Below are positions 25,938-32,897 of a stretch of 64,000 nt of DNA, one piece after another. The position numbers were made by a program, and so were the translations under genes. The stretch's first letter is position 1. Every line of letters starts with the position of its first letter. The notes below the pieces were generated by a model. That model saw only the letters and a list, made by a program, of their open reading frames with translations, was not told the DNA's origin and ran no database searches. The DNA comes from Bdellovibrio bacteriovorus (GTDB lineage: Bacteria > Bdellovibrionota > Bdellovibrionia > Bdellovibrionales > Bdellovibrionaceae), in contig NZ_LUKE01000001.1 in NCBI RefSeq assembly GCF_001592735.1, positions 1,771,018-1,835,017 on the forward strand, read 5' to 3'.

Positions 25938-26342
25938 TTACCACCAGTAGTTTGAGTAGTAGTAATAGCTGTAATAGCTATAGCTATATTGGTAGTACGG
26001 ACGGTACCAGTTACCGTACCAATTCACGCAACCGTAGTAATTATTGTAACCATTGTAAAAATACCAGCTTGATGCTCCACCATCTTGGTCCAACTCGCCT
26101 TTAACGTGTTTGCCATCGATGTTTTGGAAAGAGCCAGTTTCTACAAGGTTTTGGGCTTCTTGACCCGCACGTGCTGGGGCTTGAGAAGTCATAACCGCTG
26201 TTTTGTTAGTGCGTGAGTCTACACGTACTACAACTGTTCCGTTCATTGACTGATTTGTAACGGAAGATTCGTTATCCAACTCTCCCGCAAAAGTACTGCC
26301 AGCAAGGAAAACCATTGCGGCTGCAAGAATTAAGCTTTTCAT
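25938..26342 (-). CDS. Secreted protein with a tyrosine-rich tail
   Basis: A 134-aa product with a signal peptide ('MKSLILAAAMVFLAGSTFA') and a C-terminal tail of about 30 residues made mostly of Tyr, Trp, Asn and Ser, ending 'YYYYSNYWW'. No domain is recognised. The ATG at 26342 has AGGAG at six bases; upstream in-frame starts lack this. The tail resembles adhesive or self-assembling aromatic repeats, but that is speculation. Confidence 0.65.
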   Translation of the reverse strand: MKSLILAAAMVFLAGSTFAGELDNESSVTNQSMNGTVVVRVDSRTNKTAVMTSQAPARAGQEAQNLVETGSFQNIDGKHVKGELDQDGGASSWYFYNGYNNYYGCVNWYGNWYRPYYQYSYSYYSYYYYSNYWW

Positions 26343-26486
26343 AAGCATCTCCTTTAAATTTGTTGGCTCTTTCTCATCCCAACCGCGAGCCAAGTCATCT
26401 TAAAAATGGGCAAGTGTCATTCTGCGTGACGCGGAATTTCAGAATCTTATTGACGCTCGGCAACTGGGGAATGTAACCACAGGCCT

Positions 26487-27197
26487 ATGATGGAACCGAT
26501 CGGTTTTTTAGAGAGCTGTTTTCGAGATAAATTCGGCACCCCCAGGCAGCCGGGCCTGGTGAAAGATGCGTGGGCCCGCTTGCGTTTGCGCGCTGATTTG
26601 CAGCCCGAAGAGTCTTTGCAGGGCCTCGAAGGATTTAGCCATGTGTGGCTGATTTGGGTTTTCCATCAAAATAAATCCGCGCGTTTTCACGCCAAAGTCC
26701 ATCCACCGCGTTTAGGTGGCCAAACTCAAGGGGTGTTTGCGACTCGCAGTCCGCATCGTCCCAATCCCATCGGTCTTTCCTTAGTGGAGTTGGTTCGGGT
26801 GGAAAAGGATGGGATCGTCGTTGCCGGCGTGGATCTGGTTGATGGCACACCTATTTTGGACATCAAACCTTATCTTCCGGCCGTGGAAGCGTTGCCAGAA
26901 GCTAAAACCGGCTGGCCCGCAGAAATCCCTGCCGAACAGATCCGTGTAGAATTTACCGTGGAAGCAGAGAGTCTAATGGGGGAGTGGCAGAAGCGCCGAG
27001 CGGAAAATAATCTGCGCACGATCGTCGAAGACACCTTGCGTTTGGATCCGCGTCCGGTGGTTTATCGGGGTTATGAGGCCGGGGATTCTCCCTATAGAAA
27101 CGAGCATGCGGTCCGTCTTTTTGATGGGGATGTGCACTTCCGTTTTGAAAGCCCCACCCTCGTTCGAGTTTTCAATATTCTTTTTGTGCATAATTAG
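26487..27197 (+). CDS. trmO: TrmO-like tRNA methyltransferase (TsaA/YaeB)
   Basis: A 236-aa cytoplasmic enzyme of the TsaA/TrmO family, which N-methylates t6A37 of tRNA-Thr with S-adenosylmethionine. Diagnostic stretches are 'PIGFLESCFRDKFGTPRQPGL', 'LEGFSHVWLIWVFH' and 'FATRSPHRPNPIGLSLVEL'. The C-terminal third matches the family's small second domain. Two ATGs in a row begin the frame. It is followed by a separate oxygenase gene with its own likely promoter. Confidence 0.93.
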   Translation: MMEPIGFLESCFRDKFGTPRQPGLVKDAWARLRLRADLQPEESLQGLEGFSHVWLIWVFHQNKSARFHAKVHPPRLGGQTQGVFATRSPHRPNPIGLSLVELVRVEKDGIVVAGVDLVDGTPILDIKPYLPAVEALPEAKTGWPAEIPAEQIRVEFTVEAESLMGEWQKRRAENNLRTIVEDTLRLDPRPVVYRGYEAGDSPYRNEHAVRLFDGDVHFRFESPTLVRVFNILFVHN

Positions 27198-27203
27198 TTG
27201 CTG

Positions 27204-27233
27204 TTGCCTTTTAAACACGCGCTTTGCTACAGT
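27204..27233 (+). promoter_or_regulatory. Candidate sigma-70 promoter of the oxygenase gene
   Basis: TTGCCT (27204-27209), 18-base spacer and TACAGT (27228-27233) each match consensus at four of six bases, about 26 bases before the start codon of the oxygenase gene. Confidence 0.4.
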
Positions 27234-27259
27234 CCGGGCAACCAATCAGAGGGGGAAAT

Positions 27260-28246
27260 ATGAGAACAATGGAGACGACTTCTCATTCAGAAACCAGCAC
27301 ACTTCGCAAAGTTCCGACTTTAAGCCTTGCAAGTTACACTCATGGTACCGATAGCGATCGCGCAAAGTTTATTGATCAACTTTTTACGGGTCTAAAAGAA
27401 TACGGTTTTATTATTCTTAAAGATCACAACGTAAAAGCAGCGGATCTGCACAAAGCTTACGAGATTCTTAAATCGTTCTATGCTTTACCAACTGAGGTAA
27501 AAAAATCATACATTTCCCCCAATGCGGGCTTCCAACGTGGTTACACACCATTTGGGCAAGAGCACGCTAAAGACTCTCCAGTGATGGATTTAAAAGAATT
27601 CTGGCACGTAGGGCGCGTTCTTCCGGCTAACAGCCCATTGCAAGGACGTTATCCAGAAAACGTATGGCCAACAAATGAGATTCCTGAATTCCAAGCTCAC
27701 TTCGTGAAACTTTTTAATGCGCTAGAGCAAGCCGGCGAGATCATGCTGGAAGCATTGACGATCCCATTGAAAGTTGAAAAAGATTTCTTCGCAAAAATGA
27801 CTAAAGATGGAAATTCAATCTTACGTCTTTTGCACTATCCACCAATCCCAGAAGGAACAGATCCACGTTGCGTGCGCGCGGCGGCTCATGAAGACATTAA
27901 CTTCATCACCATTCTGCCGGCGGCGACGTCGTCAGGTCTTCAATTGAAAGACCGTGATGGTACTTGGTTAGATATTGAATCAGAACCAGATACTTTGATC
28001 GTGGACGTGGGGGATATGTTGGCTCGTCTAACTAACGATGTTTTGCCTTCAACTACTCACCGTGTGATCAACCCGCAAGACGGCACAAATCAAAGCCGTT
28101 ATTCTATGCCGTTTTTCATGCATCCACATCCAGATGCCATGCTTAGCTGCTTGCCTTCGTGTATTGGGACAGGTGCTAAGTATCCGGATATCACGGGTCA
28201 TGATTTCTTGATGCAACGCTTGCGCGAGATCGGCTTGATCAAGTAA
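27260..28246 (+). CDS. 2-oxoglutarate/Fe(II) oxygenase, isopenicillin-N-synthase family
   Basis: A 328-aa non-haem iron oxygenase. The iron triad is visible as His210-x-Asp212 ('AAHEDINF') and His267 ('TTHRVINP'), and the co-substrate-binding Arg280-x-Ser282 ('RYSMPFF') follows. The N-terminal DIOX_N domain shows 'LKEYGFIILKDHNV' and 'GFQRGYTPFGQE'. The ATG at 27260 is preceded by AGGGGG; a longer frame from 27224 is rejected. Family members oxidise diverse small molecules; the substrate is not identifiable from context. Confidence 0.9.
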   Translation: MRTMETTSHSETSTLRKVPTLSLASYTHGTDSDRAKFIDQLFTGLKEYGFIILKDHNVKAADLHKAYEILKSFYALPTEVKKSYISPNAGFQRGYTPFGQEHAKDSPVMDLKEFWHVGRVLPANSPLQGRYPENVWPTNEIPEFQAHFVKLFNALEQAGEIMLEALTIPLKVEKDFFAKMTKDGNSILRLLHYPPIPEGTDPRCVRAAAHEDINFITILPAATSSGLQLKDRDGTWLDIESEPDTLIVDVGDMLARLTNDVLPSTTHRVINPQDGTNQSRYSMPFFMHPHPDAMLSCLPSCIGTGAKYPDITGHDFLMQRLREIGLIK

Positions 28247-28256
28247 GCTTCCAGAC

Positions 28257-29012
28257 ATGAAAAAACAGACGCAAATACTTGCGATCGCAATTTTGGCAGT
28301 AGTAGGGACTCTTACTTACTGCCATTTTCGTTCAAGCACTCCCGAAGTTCCAGCCGTGAATCCTGAAGAGATCGGATCGCTGCCCCCATCTAATGACGAG
28401 CATTCAAAATCGGCGGTTCCGCCGATGGTTTCCGCAAATAATAATGCCAGCGGATTTTTACCGACCGAAATGGAAGATCCCGACAAGTTCGCTGCCATTC
28501 AAAAATCTATCAAAGACATGAATGAGTGTTTGGGTACGAACATCCCGCCGCTTTCAGTAAATGCGGAATTTAATTTGTCAGTTTTTGGGGGAATGATTGC
28601 GCCGTTCATGGGTGAGCCAGTAATGACCACCAATGAGTGGACGGCGACCGATATCCAAACTAGCAGCGGCGAAACTCGCCGTATTTTTTTAGAGTATAAA
28701 ACCGATATCATGTCGGATGCGGCGACATCGTTAAAATATTATTCGATTTCCGCTGAAGGCGAGCAAAAAGAAATCCCACTGACACCAGAACAAATGAATG
28801 ATCCCTCGGATACTTTAGTGGCAAGTCTCGAGTCTGATGGCACCGTGATTGGCAACTCTCGCTCGCAGCGGGCGTTCTTTCAAGGCGGCGGGAATGTTCT
28901 GACCGTGGAAAGAAACGGAAAGATTTATTCTTTAGATATTCCGTTTGAAGGAAAGCGCTTTCGTTGCGAAGGGATGGATGCCTCCGCAACGTTGAAATGC
29001 CATTGTCTTTAG
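28257..29012 (+). CDS. Membrane-anchored hypothetical protein
   Basis: A 251-aa protein with one N-terminal hydrophobic segment ('TQILAIAILAVVGTLTYC') and a periplasmic remainder containing three widely spaced cysteines. There is no canonical lipobox, so it is either signal-anchored or cleaved. It follows the oxygenase gene by ten bases and likely shares its transcript. No family is recognised. Confidence 0.65.
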   Translation: MKKQTQILAIAILAVVGTLTYCHFRSSTPEVPAVNPEEIGSLPPSNDEHSKSAVPPMVSANNNASGFLPTEMEDPDKFAAIQKSIKDMNECLGTNIPPLSVNAEFNLSVFGGMIAPFMGEPVMTTNEWTATDIQTSSGETRRIFLEYKTDIMSDAATSLKYYSISAEGEQKEIPLTPEQMNDPSDTLVASLESDGTVIGNSRSQRAFFQGGGNVLTVERNGKIYSLDIPFEGKRFRCEGMDASATLKCHCL

Positions 29013-29013
29013 A

Positions 29014-29433
29014 TCAGCGACACAGATTGTTAAAAAAGTGTGGATCTAATTTGTCATCTTTTAAAACTTCGGGTCTTTTGAAAAGGCCCTGGCTGCTTGA
29101 AAGTTGGAAGTCTCCATTCTTCATTGAAACTAGACGAAATAACTCTGTTCCTTCGGCGTTCATGTAGCTATGGGTGGCGCCATCTTCGACAACTGTCAGC
29201 ATGTCCGATGTGTAGCTAGCCATCTCTGTACAAGCACGACTGCGCGAGGTGGCAAGTCCACAGCGATTCACGTCGTGAAAGACGACAACTTTATTCGGTG
29301 AGCAATAGGCAACAATCGTATCTTGGTATTTTTCCGCTAAAGTTGTCGGCATCGACGACGGCATACGGTGGGTTCTTGATGCGCAACCAACTGCAAACAT
29401 CACAGCAACAAGTACTACGCAGCGAATGATCAT
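29014..29433 (-). CDS. Small lipoprotein, unknown
   Basis: A 139-aa predicted lipoprotein: signal peptide ending in lipobox 'AVGC' with Cys17 as the acylation site. The mature part has several cysteines and no known domain. AAGGAG lies five bases before the ATG. Its stop is one base from the stop of the converging upstream gene. Confidence 0.7.
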   Translation of the reverse strand: MIIRCVVLVAVMFAVGCASRTHRMPSSMPTTLAEKYQDTIVAYCSPNKVVVFHDVNRCGLATSRSRACTEMASYTSDMLTVVEDGATHSYMNAEGTELFRLVSMKNGDFQLSSSQGLFKRPEVLKDDKLDPHFFNNLCR

Positions 29434-29500
29434 GAGGACTCCTTATTTCTTATATTAAAATGACGAGGAGACCCTAAAGGCAAGAACGGGTTGTATGGAG

Positions 29501-29518
29501 GGTCCCGACAACGGGACC
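29501..29518 (-). other. Hairpin downstream of the MutS-like gene
   Basis: GGTCCC (29501-29506) and GGGACC (29513-29518) form a short stem after the MutS-like stop on the minus strand. There is no T tract, so it is only a possible terminator. Confidence 0.3.
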
Positions 29519-29531
29519 TTGGCCTGGGAAA

Positions 29532-31340
29532 TTACAGCGCGGACTCTTCGACGTTGATGCCTTCGGCTTTCATAATTCGCAGGGCATTCGTTGTCGGACA
29601 AGGTCCATGTTTAAGTTGATATGAGAAAATCATTTCGCCGCGCTCATTGATGTCTTCACGGAAGTGGAGATTGATCAATGTGGGATGAGATTGCTCTAAA
29701 TTTGTGAGTTCCAAGTCATGAGTCGAAATAAATCCGATGGCCGTAGGTAGTTCGGCCAAAGTTTTAATAACCGCGCGACTGCCGATCTGTCTTTCGCGAT
29801 TATTTGTTCCGCGGAAGATTTCATCGATAAGAAATAGCATGGGAGATCCCGTGGCGGCGACTTTTAGAATGTCACGCAGGCGGCGAACTTCGGCATAAAA
29901 ATAGGAATACCCGTCGCGCAAAGAATCGCTGACTTCAATACATGTTTCTACTTTTAAAGGCACGGTTACAAATTTTTGCGCAAAGACGGGGGCTCCCATG
30001 TTCGCAAGAATTTGATTTACACCGACCGTGCGTAAGAAAGTCGATTTGCCAGACATATTAGATCCGGTTAAAAGTCCCAAGGTCTGCTTGGATGGAAAAT
30101 AAAAATCATTGGCCACGGCTTTAGATCGCTCTAACAAGGGGTGAAAGATCTGTTCGCATTGTAAAGTCGTGCTGTCAGAAAATTCGGGGTACGTTTGGGT
30201 TTGGTATTTATCAAACACCAACATAGATCCCAAGACTTCAAGCTCAGAAAGTTCTTCGATGCATTTTGGGAACCCTAAAGAAATTTTTTGGCGCTGTCTT
30301 TCTAAAAAATAAACGGCCGTTAACGTCCATGGCATCAGCCCGTTAAGTAAGAAGTGCAACAACGGGTTGGTCTGTGTTCCTAAAAATCCTAAAATGAATT
30401 CGAGTCGATTGACTGCGCGTGATGGAGATTCACGTAAGATTTCGGCGCTGACTTCGCGCAAGTATTTGTCTTGCTGGGCACGTTTTTCAATGCTGGCAAA
30501 TAAGGGACCTAAAACTTGCAAGTGATGCGAAAGTCCCGTTCCTTGAGAAAAAGCTTTTACTGAAGTACCCAAGCTGACCCAACTGACTAAAGTAAATGCC
30601 ATCAGCACTGGTGATGGTACTGATAAGATCTCCATTTTTGTTAAGACAAATAAAGCGGCCACGGCAATCCACAAAATTAAATTGGCGGCAAAGATTTTAT
30701 AAAAACCTGCCGTAACGAAAGGTTCTTTAAGGAAATCGCGAATCTGTGAAGTAGAGACGTTGAACTCTTCTTCTTTGATGTTCAATCCTAAGCGCGTGTA
30801 AAACCACGTTTGCGGGCGCAAAGATTTAATACGCTCTTGGCGGCGCTTTAGAAAATCTTTGTTTAACGGAGCTGTGCTCATCCATGCCAGCAGTCGCTTG
30901 CGCCCACCTTCGGTCAGTGTTTCGTCTAAAAGTGTCCAGACGGAATGTTGTCCAGTAAGTCCCAAGTCGCGAATCAGTGGGAAATCGCCCTCGATATCTT
31001 CGAGATGTTTCCATGCACGTCCGGATGGCAACCCTAAGCAACGCTTTTCTTGACGCAACGTAAACTGATGCCAGCGTTGCAAACGACGCACGTGTTCTTT
31101 TAATGAACGCGTCCGGAGCACTAAAAATATAAATACAATAAGAAGTGCGGCGCAAATTGCATATTCCCATTGTGCACCGGGATTCATCGCAGGATGAATC
31201 AAACTTGCAAAAAATAACAAAGCAGTGACTAAACGCGACCGTTGATGTGAGTGGAGTCTTTTTGTCCAGGTGTCAATATGGTGGGCCAATTTGGCTTGGC
31301 GTTTTTGTAATCTTGGAATCATCATTGCTGTTTTCATCAT
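29532..31340 (-). CDS. Membrane-associated MutS-like ATPase
   Basis: A protein of about 602 aa combining two N-terminal hydrophobic segments (residues about 35-80), a second pair near residue 215-260, and a C-terminal MutS domain V ATPase with Walker A 'GSNMSGKSTFLRTVG', 'DSLRDGYSYFYAEVRRL' and Walker B 'PMLFLIDEIFRGTNNRER'. The mismatch-recognition domain I is absent, so it is not the repair protein MutS. Similar membrane MutS-like proteins exist in other bacteria with no established role. Start is uncertain: ATGs at 31340, 31337 and 31325 lack strong ribosome sites. Confidence 0.82.
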   Translation of the reverse strand: MMKTAMMIPRLQKRQAKLAHHIDTWTKRLHSHQRSRLVTALLFFASLIHPAMNPGAQWEYAICAALLIVFIFLVLRTRSLKEHVRRLQRWHQFTLRQEKRCLGLPSGRAWKHLEDIEGDFPLIRDLGLTGQHSVWTLLDETLTEGGRKRLLAWMSTAPLNKDFLKRRQERIKSLRPQTWFYTRLGLNIKEEEFNVSTSQIRDFLKEPFVTAGFYKIFAANLILWIAVAALFVLTKMEILSVPSPVLMAFTLVSWVSLGTSVKAFSQGTGLSHHLQVLGPLFASIEKRAQQDKYLREVSAEILRESPSRAVNRLEFILGFLGTQTNPLLHFLLNGLMPWTLTAVYFLERQRQKISLGFPKCIEELSELEVLGSMLVFDKYQTQTYPEFSDSTTLQCEQIFHPLLERSKAVANDFYFPSKQTLGLLTGSNMSGKSTFLRTVGVNQILANMGAPVFAQKFVTVPLKVETCIEVSDSLRDGYSYFYAEVRRLRDILKVAATGSPMLFLIDEIFRGTNNRERQIGSRAVIKTLAELPTAIGFISTHDLELTNLEQSHPTLINLHFREDINERGEMIFSYQLKHGPCPTTNALRIMKAEGINVEESAL

Positions 31341-31501
31341 TATTATATGATGCCCGTAATCTTGTTGCTTGAGCAATCAAATACAGTTTCTTTTTGCCAC
31401 CGAAATATGTTGGCAGATCTTTTGCTCTTAAGTTTTTCCACGAGGTCACAACGGACTTCGAAAAAATTTAAGTGGAAAACCACATTCCTGGAGGGGAATT
31501 T

Positions 31502-32104
31502 ATGAAATCAATGATGATCAAGGCATTGCTATTTGCAGGCACAGTTATGGGAGCACTTTCTGCGAACGCACAATTACGGTTGGGTGAAGCTTCTTATGGC
31601 GGGACCGGTTGTCCGGCGGGAACTGCCAGTGTGATGTTAAGCCCGGACTCTACCGCGTTAAGTATTTTGTTTGATAGCTACGTCGCTGAAGCGGGAAATA
31701 CAACCGGCAGACGAGTCGACCGAAAATCTTGTAACATCACGGTGCCTGTGGCCGTGCCGAACGGTTATTCCGTGGCGATCTTTCAAGTGGATTATCGTGG
31801 CTTTAATTTAGTTCCACGTGGTGCGCAAAATCGTTTTGATGTGGAGTATTTTTGGGCGGGCGCTCGCGGACCAAGAATTTCTAGAATCTTTAACGGACCG
31901 AACAGTGAGAACTTCACTTTAACAGATCAGCTTATCGCAAGCACCGTGATCTGGTCCCCATGCGGTCAAAGCGTCAACTTACGCGTGAACAGCTCAATGA
32001 TGGCGCAATCAAATGCGCGCATGGAACAGACGATGGGAATCTTAGATAGTGCCGATGTTTCTTCGGGCCTTGTTTACCATCTTCAATTCCGTCGCTGCCA
32101 ATAG
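31502..32104 (+). CDS. DUF4360 secreted protein (copy 1)
   Basis: A 200-aa secreted protein with signal peptide ending 'SANA'. The mature part matches DUF4360: 'GTGCPAGTASVMLSPDSTALSILFDSYVAEAG', 'SCNITVPVAVPNGYSVAIFQVDYRGF' and a C-terminal Cys. The ATG at 31502 follows GGAGGGG. Cysteines at equivalent positions in the next gene suggest conserved disulfides. Function of the family is unknown; fungal and bacterial members are secreted. Confidence 0.85.
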   Translation: MKSMMIKALLFAGTVMGALSANAQLRLGEASYGGTGCPAGTASVMLSPDSTALSILFDSYVAEAGNTTGRRVDRKSCNITVPVAVPNGYSVAIFQVDYRGFNLVPRGAQNRFDVEYFWAGARGPRISRIFNGPNSENFTLTDQLIASTVIWSPCGQSVNLRVNSSMMAQSNARMEQTMGILDSADVSSGLVYHLQFRRCQ

Positions 32105-32114
32105 CGGGTGATGT

Positions 32115-32825
32115 ATGAAAAAGCTGTACCTTGTTTTAGTTTTAACGACCCTGATTCTTTTTACCGCGCTCGCCAAAGCACAGTCACAGACAGAGCCTTT
32201 GGAGCCGGGTGAAGAAGATTTCGCGGATTCATCTGCGGGTGATTTTGGAAATGACGATTCAGATCCTGTCACCGGGGTGCAATTAGGACAAGTGCAGCTT
32301 GCCGGCAGTGGATGCAGTGGGGACACGGCCAGAGCTGTGTTAAGCCCGGACGGAAAAGCAGTTTCAATTTTGTTTGATAACTTTGTGGCGCAAGCGGGAG
32401 GAAATGCGCCACGCCGGACCGAGCTTTCTTGCACCACGCGGATTCCCATTCAAACTCCACCAGGATATCAAGCCATGGTCACGCGATTGGATTATCGCGG
32501 CTTTGCCAGCGTCGCACCTTCGGGTGGGCGAGCCGTGCTAAAAACATTTTTCCAGATTTTAAATTGGAATAACGCAAGACCCTTGTCGCCGGTGATAAAA
32601 CGCCGCAAGGTTTTTAATCAACAAAGACAAGGAGGCTTCGTTACCACGTCACGTCTAAGAGTGCGAAACTTCTATCATGGTTGTGGGGAAAAGTTTTTGT
32701 TAAACGTGGATACACGGTTGATCGGTGTGTCCCGCACAGGGCGCGACGAAACTTTCATCGCGTTAGATACGACCGATGTGTCTTCGAAAGTAACCTATTT
32801 TTTACGTTGGAAACGTTGTCGATAA
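32115..32825 (+). CDS. DUF4360 secreted protein (copy 2)
   Basis: A 236-aa paralogue of the preceding gene, separated by ten bases. It has a signal peptide, then an acidic linker of about 30 residues not present in copy 1, and the same core: 'AGSGCSGDTARAVLSPDGKAVSILFDNFVAQAG', 'PPGYQAMVTRLDYRGF', and a final 'RWKRC'. The tandem arrangement points to local duplication followed by divergence of the N-terminus. Confidence 0.85.
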   Translation: MKKLYLVLVLTTLILFTALAKAQSQTEPLEPGEEDFADSSAGDFGNDDSDPVTGVQLGQVQLAGSGCSGDTARAVLSPDGKAVSILFDNFVAQAGGNAPRRTELSCTTRIPIQTPPGYQAMVTRLDYRGFASVAPSGGRAVLKTFFQILNWNNARPLSPVIKRRKVFNQQRQGGFVTTSRLRVRNFYHGCGEKFLLNVDTRLIGVSRTGRDETFIALDTTDVSSKVTYFLRWKRCR

Positions 32826-32857
32826 AAAAGGAGTGTCATTTACGACACTCCTTTTTT
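32824..32857. terminator. Bidirectional rho-independent terminator
   Basis: AAAAAAGGAGTGTC (32824-32837) and GACACTCCTTTTTT (32844-32857) form a long stem with A and T tracts on both sides. It ends the DUF4360 pair on the plus strand and valS on the minus strand. Confidence 0.92.
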
Positions 32858-32897
32858 GAATTTTATGTTCCAAATTTACACGAAAAGAAGCTGGTAC

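Noticed and set aside
29532-31340. DNA mismatch repair MutS
   Set aside because: No mismatch-recognition domain and membrane helices are present, so it is not the repair protein.
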